Below, piece by piece: positions 38,103-46,184 of a stretch of DNA of 64,000 nucleotides. Source of the stretch: Denitratisoma oestradiolicum (lineage in GTDB: Bacteria; Pseudomonadota; Gammaproteobacteria; Burkholderiales; Rhodocyclaceae); the NCBI RefSeq assembly GCF_902813185.1, contig NZ_LR778301.1:2294001-2358000 (forward strand). The letters run 5' to 3'. A program made the translations under genes and the position numbers. Every line of letters begins with the position of its first letter. Positions within the stretch are counted from its first letter, which is position 1. Below the pieces are notes generated by a model. It saw only the letters and a program-made list of their open reading frames with translations, was not told the origin of the DNA and made no database searches.

Positions 38103-38936
38103 ATGGATCTGAACATGCAGGGCAAGACTGTCATCATCACCGGCGGCAGTGGCGGTATCGGCCAGGGGTTGGTGCTGGAATTCGCCCGGGAGGGTTGCAA
38201 CGTGGTGAGCGCCTCCCGGGACGCGACCACTGGGGAGAAGCTTGCCCGGCAGGCAGCCGATCAGGGTCTGGCCGGGCAGGTGCTGGCCCTGGCCACCGAC
38301 GTGACCCAGCGGGCCAGCGTGGAAGCCATGGTGGCCGAGACCCTTCGCCGGTTCGGTCCGGTGGATGCCCTGGTCAATAATGCCGGCGGCGTCGCCCATC
38401 CCGCCGCCTTCGCCGAACTCGACGACGAGGCCCGGCGCTGGGAAATCGCCCTCAACATCGACGGCGTGGTGAACTGCTGCCAGGTGGTGGGCCGGGACAT
38501 GCTGGCCCGGGGCCAGGGCAGCATCATCAACATTTCCTCAAACTCTTCCCTGCTGGGAGAAGCGGCCGCCGGGGTGGCCCACTACGGCGCCACCAAGGGC
38601 TTCGTGAACAGCCTTTCCAAGGCCCTGGCCTGGGAATGGGCCAAGCAGGGGGTGCGGGTGAACAACATCTGCCCGGGCTGGATCGTGCCCCACAAATCGG
38701 AGAATGTGGGGGACGGCAGCTTCTGGAACCGTTTCGGCTTCGAACAGCTGGGCAAACCGGAAGACATGGAAAAAGCCCGAGAGGAAGGCACCCTGTTCAA
38801 CATGAGCGGCCTGCCCATCCCTCGCCTGGGCCGGCCCGAGGACATCGCCTACCTGGCCCTGTTCCTGGCTTCGGAGCGCTCCAGCTACATCACCGGCCAG
38901 TTGATCAGTGTCAGCGGCGGCGCCTACATGCCGTAA
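38103..38936 (+). CDS. SDR-family oxidoreductase
   Basis: A 277-residue classical SDR. Motifs are TGGSGGIGQG, NNAGGVAHP, NISSNSSLL with YGATK, and a C-terminal TGQLISVSGGAYMP. A 20-30 residue insert after the active site (KSENVGDGSFWNRFGF) would shape the substrate pocket. Substrate is unknown. The N-terminus MDLNMQGKTV resembles the nine-codon remnant at 43.03 kb. It ends the first half of the cluster. Confidence 0.88.
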   Translation: MDLNMQGKTVIITGGSGGIGQGLVLEFAREGCNVVSASRDATTGEKLARQAADQGLAGQVLALATDVTQRASVEAMVAETLRRFGPVDALVNNAGGVAHPAAFAELDDEARRWEIALNIDGVVNCCQVVGRDMLARGQGSIINISSNSSLLGEAAAGVAHYGATKGFVNSLSKALAWEWAKQGVRVNNICPGWIVPHKSENVGDGSFWNRFGFEQLGKPEDMEKAREEGTLFNMSGLPIPRLGRPEDIAYLALFLASERSSYITGQLISVSGGAYMP

Positions 38937-39006
38937 ACCGGCCAAACCGGAACCAAACATGAGAGGCTTCGAAAAGGGTCTTTGCTGTCTGGCCGGAAAA
39001 GCAGCA

Positions 39007-39105
39007 GAAAGGCCCGCCCCCTCCCCCTTCGACGGGCTCAGGGCAGGCCAAGCTCCCCCTCACGGGGGAGGCGACTGTCTTGGCTCGCTGCGCTCGCAAT
39101 TCGTC
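39007..39105. repeat. Intergenic GC-rich repeat-like element with hairpins
   Basis: The 224-bp gap between the SDR and the second DUF1214-like gene contains C-rich tracts, the segment TTCGACGGGCTCAGGGCAGG and a 7-bp stem-loop (arms 39053-39059 and 39064-39070), then GGCTCGCTGCGCTCGC. Such elements are dispersed between genes in Proteobacteria. A related C-rich hairpin block lies at 50.4 kb, and a similar GCTCGTTGCGCTCGA string occurs near 46.08 kb. This is the only large gap in the cluster and separates its two halves. Confidence 0.5.
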
Positions 39106-39160
39106 GCACGATTTTTCAAAACTCAAGTCGTTAGCGATTAATGCCACCACGAAATAGTCC

Positions 39161-40345
39161 ATGCAAGACGACGACATCGAAAAACTGACGGCCGCCTGGG
39201 ATGCGTTTTGCGACGACCTGAAGGCGGCCGGACGCATTCCCTTGCGGCCCGATATTCCGGACCACCCGCTGGACCGGGCGGCAGGCTTCCAGCAATTGAT
39301 GCGCAACATCTCCCTGGCGTGGCAGTTCCATTACGAATACCGGGATCCTCTCTTCCCCGAGCTGGCCCGCTATTTCGACCCGACCCGCAAGCAGGGCGGC
39401 GACAATTCCGACTGCGTCTATGTGGGCGCCCAGATCAATGGCACCGATACCTACCGGATCCGGGGCGATCGCGGCAGCGCCCGGTATTTTTCCGTGGTGG
39501 CGGTGGAAACCGGTGCGACCCCCTGGGGCGGCCGTGTCGCCAACGTCCTGTTCGGGCACCAGATCGAGACCGCACCCGACGGCAGTTTCGAGCTCTGGAT
39601 CGGCCCCGAGCCCCGGCCAGGCAACTGGCTCCCCACCACGCCCGATACCTTCCGCATCACCTTCCGCCAGTATTTCGCCGATTGGGAGACGGAGCGGCCG
39701 ATGCGTGCCCAGATCGACCGCGTCTCCACGCAACTACCGGCGCCGCTGCTCTCGCCGGCCGCCCTGGCCCGGGGGCTCACCGACTCCATCCGCTGGCTGC
39801 GGGACTCCATCGAATACTGGCCGGAAATGCTGGCCCGCTGGAAGCCCTACCGAAATCAGTTCCTGTCCTACTGGCAGCTGGAGAAGAATCGCATCGATGC
39901 AACGCCGGGGGGCGATCCTCTGGTTTGCTACTGGGAACTGCCGCCGGACCAGGCCCTGATCATCCGGGTTATGCCGCCCGAGGAGTGTGTTTATTGGGGC
40001 GTCGAATTCGGCAACACCTGGTGGGAAACCATGGATTACCGCTACCGGCTGTCCAACACCAATATGCACTACGCGGTGCGGGAGGACGACGGGGAACTGA
40101 TCGTGGTGGTATCCCACGAAGACCCGGGCGTGCCCAACTGGCTGGATTGCTCGGGGTTTGCCGCCGGCTATGTGACCTTCCGCTGGATGCTCTCGGAACA
40201 ACAGCCGATCCCCCAGGTGACCCAGATACCCCTGGATGAACTGCACCAGCGACTACCTCCCGGCGTCAAGCACATCAGCCCTGCCGAACGCATCGAACAA
40301 CTGGCCATCCGGCGCAGGGGTGTGACCCGGCGCTTCGGCTACTGA
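39161..40345 (+). CDS. DUF1214-like protein, copy B
   Basis: A 394-residue paralogue of the protein at 35.6 kb, aligned over its whole length: RGSARYFSV, TPDTFRITFRQYFADWETE, the IDATPGG segment, TWWETMDYRYRLSNTN and HEDPGVPNWLD are shared. The middle 30-40 residues and the extreme N-terminus differ most. No function is known. There is no good ribosome site before the ATG, and a repeat-like element lies upstream, so expression may need its own promoter. It is again followed by a sulfotransferase. Confidence 0.75.
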   Translation: MQDDDIEKLTAAWDAFCDDLKAAGRIPLRPDIPDHPLDRAAGFQQLMRNISLAWQFHYEYRDPLFPELARYFDPTRKQGGDNSDCVYVGAQINGTDTYRIRGDRGSARYFSVVAVETGATPWGGRVANVLFGHQIETAPDGSFELWIGPEPRPGNWLPTTPDTFRITFRQYFADWETERPMRAQIDRVSTQLPAPLLSPAALARGLTDSIRWLRDSIEYWPEMLARWKPYRNQFLSYWQLEKNRIDATPGGDPLVCYWELPPDQALIIRVMPPEECVYWGVEFGNTWWETMDYRYRLSNTNMHYAVREDDGELIVVVSHEDPGVPNWLDCSGFAAGYVTFRWMLSEQQPIPQVTQIPLDELHQRLPPGVKHISPAERIEQLAIRRRGVTRRFGY

Positions 40346-40372
40346 CCTGAACGCCCCCATGGAAGGAAGACC

Positions 40373-41638
40373 ATGAGCGACAGCACCCTTGACTGGCAGC
40401 CGCCCCCGCGACCGGAATGGTTGGCCCGCTTCAACGCGGAGGGCCAGCATACGGATCTTCGCAGCCTGGTGCCCCTGAACGCGGATGAGTTGATCGACAC
40501 AGCCTGCCGCAGGACGGGCCTGTCCGATTTCGGCGACAACCGCTGGCGGGAACCCTTCGAGGTTTTGCTGAAAGCGCTGGAGGACGAGGCCGATCTGCAC
40601 TATTTCGGCCGCCTCATGACCCGCAACGACCTGTTGATCTGGCTCCAGGCACTGCTCGGCGTCCAGGCGGCCTTCACGGCCCACCCGGAGATTGCCGACG
40701 AAGTCGTGGACCGTCCGGTAATCATCGCCGGCCTCTCGCGCTCCGGCACCTCCATCTTGTTCGAACTGTTGTCCCAGGATTCCCGCTTCGGCTTGCCGCG
40801 CCACTGGGAGATGATGTTTCCCTATCCCCCGCCCGAGCGCGCCACCTACGACACCGATCCCCGCATCGAGCACTGCCAGCACCTGATCACCCAGTGGAAC
40901 CGGGTGGCACCCACCTACGCCACCATGCACGAGATGGATGCGCGCCTGCCCAACGAGTGCATCATCGCCCAGGCCTGCACCTTTATCAGCGAATACATTC
41001 CCTTCCTGTTCCAGGTGCCCAGCTACATGGCATGGCTGGGCAGCAAGGCCGATTGGGAATATCCCTACCAGTTCTACAAGAAGCTGCTCCAGCTCTGGCA
41101 ATGGCGCAATCCGCGCCAGCACTGGCTGCTCAAGGCACCGTCCCACCTGAACTACCTACCCACCCTGTTCAAGGTCTTCCCCGACGCCCAGGTGCTGCTG
41201 ACCCACAGAGACCCGCTCCAGGCACAGGCTTCGGTGACCAACCTGGCCGGTACCTTCTACTGGATGCGCAGCGACAAGCCCCTGGATGTAGCGGCCTTCG
41301 AGGGCTTGCTGTCGCCCCGGCACATGGCGGCGCGACTGGATCAAGTCATAGACTGGCTCGAAAGTGGCTCAATCCCGAAAAAGCAATGTTCGAACTCCCT
41401 CTACGCCGACCTGGTCAAGCATCCTCTGCAAGCCCTGCACAAGGTGTACCGTCAGATCGGACTGTCTCTCGATGGAGAAGCGGAGCGGCGCATGGTCCAC
41501 TACCTGCAGAACAAGCCCCAAGGCAAGTTCGGGGCCCATCGATACGGCGTGGGAGAAAGTGATGAAGTGCGCCGCAAACGCACCTTGTTCCGACGCTATC
41601 AAGCCTATTTCGAGGTACCTGACGAAGCGGTAATCTGA
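40373..41638 (+). CDS. Sulfotransferase-family protein, copy B
   Basis: A 421-residue paralogue of the sulfotransferase at 36.8 kb. The phosphosulfate loop is GLSRSGTSIL near residue 120, the 3'-phosphate region is LLTHRDPLQAQASV, and WLLKAPSHLNYLP is conserved. The C-terminal ends are also alike (NKPQGKFG). Acceptor unknown. Ribosome site GGAAGGA. It follows its DUF1214-like partner by 27 bp. Confidence 0.87.
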   Translation: MSDSTLDWQPPPRPEWLARFNAEGQHTDLRSLVPLNADELIDTACRRTGLSDFGDNRWREPFEVLLKALEDEADLHYFGRLMTRNDLLIWLQALLGVQAAFTAHPEIADEVVDRPVIIAGLSRSGTSILFELLSQDSRFGLPRHWEMMFPYPPPERATYDTDPRIEHCQHLITQWNRVAPTYATMHEMDARLPNECIIAQACTFISEYIPFLFQVPSYMAWLGSKADWEYPYQFYKKLLQLWQWRNPRQHWLLKAPSHLNYLPTLFKVFPDAQVLLTHRDPLQAQASVTNLAGTFYWMRSDKPLDVAAFEGLLSPRHMAARLDQVIDWLESGSIPKKQCSNSLYADLVKHPLQALHKVYRQIGLSLDGEAERRMVHYLQNKPQGKFGAHRYGVGESDEVRRKRTLFRRYQAYFEVPDEAVI

Positions 41639-41716
41639 AAGGCCGTACCGCTGCGCCCGACGTTTACACTCGGCTCCGTTGATACTTTTCCACACTACAG
41701 TCAAGGAGGATTTCCC

Positions 41717-42163
41717 ATGTTGCTCAAGCTGATGTTGTCTCCTTCGGGACTGGCCCTGGACCGGTTTCTGGTGAAGTGGATCGGCCACTCCCTGTTGAAT
41801 CACCTGTTTGCCAGGAATGCCGGCTTCACGGCGCGCCCGGCCCTGCTGTTGGTAACCCGGGGAAGCAAGACGGGCCAGCCCCGGGAAGTCGCTCTCCCGT
41901 ACTTCCAACTGGACGGAAAGCTGATGATCGTGGGGTCCAGGGGCGGAATGCCGGAAGACCCTTACTGGGCCAAAAACCTGAGATGCAATCCAGATGCGGC
42001 GATTTACATCCAAAGGAAGAAAAGGCCGGTTCGGGCGCGTATCGCCCAGGGCGATGAACGCAAGACCTTGTGGTCCCAGTTGGAGGCTTTGGTGCCCACC
42101 TATGGCCAATACCAGGCGATGACGACACGAGAAATCCCCGTAGTCATCCTGGAGCCGGCGTAA
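41717..42163 (+). CDS. Deazaflavin-dependent nitroreductase-family protein (Ddn-like)
   Basis: A 148-residue split-barrel protein of the F420H2-dependent quinone reductase family (PF04075-like). Visible are LLLVTRGSKTGQPREVALPYF, then GSRGGMPEDPYWAKNL and NPDAAI, which form the family's cofactor-binding core. Actinobacterial relatives use F420. Only a few proteobacteria make F420 or a variant, so cofactor use here is uncertain. AAGGAGGA precedes the ATG. It lies with an LLM enzyme in the same cluster. Confidence 0.85.
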   Translation: MLLKLMLSPSGLALDRFLVKWIGHSLLNHLFARNAGFTARPALLLVTRGSKTGQPREVALPYFQLDGKLMIVGSRGGMPEDPYWAKNLRCNPDAAIYIQRKKRPVRARIAQGDERKTLWSQLEALVPTYGQYQAMTTREIPVVILEPA

Positions 42164-42245
42164 GCAGTTTGCAGGATATACATGAGATTTTTACCAGCGT
42201 CGACGTCGACCTGATCAGAGTCACTTATCCGATGAAAGACCCTTT

Positions 42246-43016
42246 ATGAAAATTGCCATTCAGGATCGCGTCGTCATTCTCACCGGAGCCGCCAGCGGCA
42301 TCGGCCTGGCCTGCCTCAAGGCCTTCGCCGCCGAGGGCTGCGCCGTGGTCGCCGTCGACATCAACAGCACCCAGCTCGACCAGGCCGTCGCAGCAGCAGC
42401 TGGCCGGGTGGTCGCCCAGGTAGCCGATGTCACCGATCCGGCCCAGGTGCAGGCGCTGGTGGATCGGGCGCTCAAGGAATTCGGCCACCTGGATGTGATG
42501 TTCAACAACGCCGGCGGCGCTTTCCCCACTCCTACCGAAATCCAGAGCATCGAGGACTACCGGCGCATCGTCGCCCTCAACCTGGACTCGGTGTACTACG
42601 GCATCCACGCCGCCCTGCCGGTGATGCTGGCCCAGGGCTGCGGCTGCATACTCTCCACCACTTCCGGCGCCGGCCTCAATGCGGTGGGTGGTCTGGCCGC
42701 CTACGGCGCCGCCAAGGCCGGAGTCATCAGCCTGATGAAGAGCGTGGCCACGGAATTCGGCGGCCGGGGCATCCGCGCCAACACGATTTCACCCGGCCCC
42801 ATGGACACGCCGGGCCTCCGCGCCTGGCTGGAAACCTTTCCCGACGGCCCGGCCCGCTACAGCCGCCAGGTACCCAGTGGCCGCCTCGGCACCGGGGAGG
42901 ACATCGCCCACACGGCCCTGTTCCTTGCCAGTGATGCGGCGGCCTACATCAACGGAGTGGTGATTCCGGTCGATGGCGCCATCCATGCCAGACTCGCCTC
43001 CCCCCACATCGAATAA
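42246..43016 (+). CDS. SDR-family oxidoreductase
   Basis: A 256-residue classical SDR. It has TGAASGIGLA for cofactor binding, NNAGGAFP, the catalytic serine near STTSGAGL and YGAAKAG, and NGVVIPVDGAI at the C-terminus. The first acidic residue after strand 2 (AVDINS) suggests NAD preference. Substrate unknown. It is the last complete gene of the accessory cluster; a remnant of another SDR follows. Confidence 0.87.
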   Translation: MKIAIQDRVVILTGAASGIGLACLKAFAAEGCAVVAVDINSTQLDQAVAAAAGRVVAQVADVTDPAQVQALVDRALKEFGHLDVMFNNAGGAFPTPTEIQSIEDYRRIVALNLDSVYYGIHAALPVMLAQGCGCILSTTSGAGLNAVGGLAAYGAAKAGVISLMKSVATEFGGRGIRANTISPGPMDTPGLRAWLETFPDGPARYSRQVPSGRLGTGEDIAHTALFLASDAAAYINGVVIPVDGAIHARLASPHIE

Positions 43017-43027
43017 GAAGACATTGC

Positions 43028-43057
43028 ATGGACCTCGAGCTCCAGGGCAAGAGATGA
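43028..43057 (+). pseudogene. Remnant of an SDR gene N-terminus
   Basis: An ATG opens nine codons, MDLELQGKR, then TGA. The sequence closely matches the start of SDR proteins, including MDLNMQGKT of the SDR at 38.1 kb, but the frame closes where the TGxxxGxG motif should begin. The next 67 bp lead into bioD without coding signal. This looks like a deletion scar at the right border of the accessory cluster. Confidence 0.55.
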
Positions 43058-43124
43058 TCTGCCCGCCGCAGCATGCCTCCGCCCTGCCATCAGCAGAGTG
43101 CCTGCATCGTGCGTTCTGACCAGC

Positions 43125-43790
43125 TTACCGTGGCAGCCAGGTAAAGGAATCCGCCGCCACCGCCGGGTCCGGGCGGTCCATCCAGGGCAACACACCCAGC
43201 AGCGGTGCATCGATGTAGCCCGCCAGAGCGGCGAGGTTTTCCTCCCTCCGGGCCATGACCGGGTCCACGCAGTTGCCCACCCACCCAGCCAGGCGCAAGC
43301 CCCGGGCCTGGATCGCTTCCACGGTCAACAAGGCATGATTGATGCAACCCAGACGCAGGCCTACCACGAGGATCAGGGGCAGGTCCATGGCCAGGGCCAG
43401 GTCGGCTGAGTCACCATCAGGGCCCAGGGGCACGCGAAAACCGCCGATCCCCTCCACCAGCAGTATGTCCACCTGATTGGCCAGTGTCTCGAAAGCAGCC
43501 AGGATCGGCGCGAAGCGGATTTCCAGCCCCTCCTCCGCGGCCGCCAGATGGGGCGCGACGGGACTGCGCAAGGCATAGGGATTCATCAGGTCGCGGGCGC
43601 AGTGCACATTGGCCGCGGCCCGCAGCAGTTCCACATCCTCGTTCAGGCCCGCCGCATCCAGGCCGGCGGCCACCGGCTTCATGGCGGCCACCCGAAGGCC
43701 CTGTCCCGCCAGGCGATGCAGCAGGGCGCAGGTGGCGAAGGTCTTGCCCACCCCGGTGTCGGTGCCGGTAATGAAATAGGCCTGGGTCAA
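43125..43790 (-). CDS. bioD: Dethiobiotin synthetase
   Basis: ATP-dependent formation of dethiobiotin from DAPA and CO2, the penultimate biotin step. With the TTG start at 43790 the protein is 221 residues, beginning MTQAYFITGTDTGVGKT, which matches BioD. GGAG lies seven bases before it. The TTG overlaps the stop of the upstream EAL gene as TTGA. A TTG nine codons earlier is possible but lies inside the EAL gene. The LLVEGIGGFRVPL and MKPVAAG motifs are present. It is far from the other bio genes, separated by a signalling module. Confidence 0.94.
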   Translation of the reverse strand: MTQAYFITGTDTGVGKTFATCALLHRLAGQGLRVAAMKPVAAGLDAAGLNEDVELLRAAANVHCARDLMNPYALRSPVAPHLAAAEEGLEIRFAPILAAFETLANQVDILLVEGIGGFRVPLGPDGDSADLALAMDLPLILVVGLRLGCINHALLTVEAIQARGLRLAGWVGNCVDPVMARREENLAALAGYIDAPLLGVLPWMDRPDPAVAADSFTWLPR

Positions 43791-46018
43791 GTCGGTACTC
43801 CGAACGAAGTCAACCAACCAAGCAAGTCATCGGCCGGCAAGGGACGTGCATACAGATAGCCCTGGCCTTCATGGCAGCCGACTCGCTTCAGCAACTGGGC
43901 CTGGGTCTCCGTCTCCACACCTTCGGCAATCACCGTCAGGCCCAGCTTGCGACCCAGATCCACCACCATTTCCGCAATGCGCGCCCCTTCCTCGTGGCCA
44001 TTGATGGTGGAGACGAAGGACTTGTCGATCTTCAGGCGATCCACCGGCAGATTATCCAGATAGGACAGGGAGGAGAAGCCGGTGCCGAAATCGTCGATGG
44101 CCATGGTCACCCCCAGGGCCTTGAGCTGGCGCAGCACATCCCGCACATGGTCCGCCCCGGTCATGGCCACGGACTCGGTCACTTCCAGTTCCAGGTAGCG
44201 TGGGGAAATCCGCGCCTCGACGAGACTCTCCTGCACCATCGCCAGGAAATCCAACATTTCGAACTGCACCACGGACACATTGACCGCCATGCGCAGCTCG
44301 GGCCAGCCGGATTCGTGCAGGCGCTTCAATTGCAGCAGGGCGCTGCGCAATACCCACTTGCCCAGGCCGCGAATGATGCCCGCGCTTTCCGCCACCGGGA
44401 TGAATCGATCCGGGGGCACATGGTTGCCGCGCTGGTCGCGCCAGCGCATCAGGGCCTCCAGGCCTACCACCCGTCCGGTCATCAGCTCCACCTGGGGCTG
44501 ATAGGCGAGGAACAGGAGATTCTTTGCCACCGCCTGGCGCAGGTCGTAGAGCAGGCGGGTGCGCTCTCGGATGGCGGCTCCCACATGCTCGGTGTAGTAG
44601 GCGTGGCTGCCGGCGCCATGGCTCTTGGCCCGCTTCAGGGCGATGCTGGCGTTCTCCAGGGCCATGTGGCCATCGATGTGTTCCCCCTCCAGTCGCACCA
44701 GACCGATGCAGACCGAGATGCGATGTTCCAGACCATCCATTTCCAAAGGATCGTCGAACAGGGCGAGCAGTTCATTGGGCACCACGGCGCTGGCCGGCCC
44801 CAGCACTCCAAAGGCGTCTCCCGCCACCCGCGCCACCATGCGGTCGCCGGGAAGCCTGGCCAGGCGAAGCGCGGCGGCACGCAACACGGCATCCCCATAG
44901 GCACAGCCGAAAGTCTCGTTGATCTCGGCGAATTCGTTGATGTCGATCAGCGCCACCACCAGGGCCTCGTTGCCACCCAGGGCTCCCTTGCCTTCTTCCA
45001 TGGCCTCGACGAAGGCGGTGCGGTTGGGGATGGCCAGCAGACGATCCACATAGGCGTAGTCGTGGAGTCGGCTCAGCAGCCGGATGTTTTCCGCCGAGAC
45101 GCTGATGTTGGTGCAGAACACCTCCAGCAGGTGCCGATCGATGTCGATGGGCGGATGGTGGGTGGCGATATAAGCGGCGAAGTGCTGGTCAGCGCCCGCG
45201 GGAAAGAACAGCACGATGTGGTCGTTCGCAAAGATGCTGACCTTCTGCTCGAAGCACAGCCCGAAGGCCTCTCGCACGGTGCTGTCGGCGATGTCCTCCA
45301 GCCGCCCACGAATGAAGGGCGCATACTGCCCCGCCGCCGCGATGACGATACGGCGGGGAACGCTGTCGCCATTGCTGCGCTCTGTTTGCTGCACACACAC
45401 CAGCCCCTCCGGCGGAACACCGATCAGGGCCGCCAGTTGGGTGATGACGCCGGCGGCGAAACTCTGCATGCCGGTTTCCCCGGTCAACTGGTTGCTGGCA
45501 GAGACGATCAGTTCCAGTCCGTTGCGGCTGGCGTCCAGCTTGCAAATCTGCTGGTAGGAACGGATGGCGGCAGTGATGGAGGTATAGAGCTTGTTGCGGG
45601 TGAGTTCGTTCTTGGTCTTGTAGTCGTTGATGTCGTAATCCCGAATCGCCTCCATCTCCGGAGCGTAACCGGGCTGACCTGTGGCCAGGATGATGCGCAG
45701 GTTGGTCAGTTGCAGGCCCCGGCGTATGCGTTCCACCAGTTGCAGACCGGCCTGCTCGGACTCCATCACCACATCCAGGATGACTACGGCGACATCCGGT
45801 TCGTTGGCCAGAATCTGTTCCGCCTCCGCAGCGGTATAGGCGTGGAGCAACCGCAGGGGCCGCTCACAGATGACCAGATCGCGCAGGGCGAATTCGGTGC
45901 TGCGATGAACGTCCTCATCGTCATCCACAACCAGCAGTCGCCAGAACAGGGGCGACTTGCCGGAATCGATGGATTCATCCTCGATAAACGTCAGGCGGTC
46001 ATCATCGGGTGCTGTCAT
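43787..46018 (-). CDS. Response regulator with DUF3369, degenerate GGDEF and EAL domains
   Basis: A 743-residue cytoplasmic signalling protein. An N-terminal receiver (about 27-150) has VVDDDED and the phospho-acceptor Asp82 in VILDVV. A DUF3369-like domain follows (about 170-340). The GGDEF domain is degenerate (VAGDAFGV in place of GGDEF), so cyclase activity is unlikely. The EAL domain appears intact, with GLEALMRW, LEVTES, IDDFGTGFSS and AEGVET, so it should be a c-di-GMP phosphodiesterase. It lies downstream of a histidine kinase, which is its likely phosphodonor, and overlaps bioD. Confidence 0.93.
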   Translation of the reverse strand: MTAPDDDRLTFIEDESIDSGKSPLFWRLLVVDDDEDVHRSTEFALRDLVICERPLRLLHAYTAAEAEQILANEPDVAVVILDVVMESEQAGLQLVERIRRGLQLTNLRIILATGQPGYAPEMEAIRDYDINDYKTKNELTRNKLYTSITAAIRSYQQICKLDASRNGLELIVSASNQLTGETGMQSFAAGVITQLAALIGVPPEGLVCVQQTERSNGDSVPRRIVIAAAGQYAPFIRGRLEDIADSTVREAFGLCFEQKVSIFANDHIVLFFPAGADQHFAAYIATHHPPIDIDRHLLEVFCTNISVSAENIRLLSRLHDYAYVDRLLAIPNRTAFVEAMEEGKGALGGNEALVVALIDINEFAEINETFGCAYGDAVLRAAALRLARLPGDRMVARVAGDAFGVLGPASAVVPNELLALFDDPLEMDGLEHRISVCIGLVRLEGEHIDGHMALENASIALKRAKSHGAGSHAYYTEHVGAAIRERTRLLYDLRQAVAKNLLFLAYQPQVELMTGRVVGLEALMRWRDQRGNHVPPDRFIPVAESAGIIRGLGKWVLRSALLQLKRLHESGWPELRMAVNVSVVQFEMLDFLAMVQESLVEARISPRYLELEVTESVAMTGADHVRDVLRQLKALGVTMAIDDFGTGFSSLSYLDNLPVDRLKIDKSFVSTINGHEEGARIAEMVVDLGRKLGLTVIAEGVETETQAQLLKRVGCHEGQGYLYARPLPADDLLGWLTSFGVPT

Positions 46019-46099
46019 GATTTCATTCCCGGACAGATTTAACGTGAAAAAGTACAACGGAGCCAAGTGCGATCGTCGAGCGCAACGAGCCGATGGGTA

Positions 46100-46117
46100 G
46101 CCCCGCCCTGGGGCGGG
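46100..46117. other. GC hairpin between the histidine kinase and EAL genes
   Basis: CCCCGCC and GGCGGGG pair around a CTGG loop, in the 166-bp gap after the kinase stop. There is no T-tract. It may reduce read-through or protect the upstream message. The same gap holds a string like GCTCGTTGCGCTCG found in the repeat element at 39.1 kb. Confidence 0.4.
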
Positions 46118-46184
46118 GATGGTGGGTTCAATTTGCCTTTGCGCATTTTCATCCTCAGGGGTGGCGCTAGCGACCATGCGCGCG

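Noticed and set aside
38937..39160. Possible mobile element in the middle of the accessory cluster
   Set aside because: There is no transposase frame or paired terminal repeats, only a small hairpin-rich element.
43871..46042. Long open frame antisense to the EAL response-regulator gene
   Set aside because: No motif, no ribosome site; the minus-strand gene has recognisable REC, DUF3369 and EAL domains.
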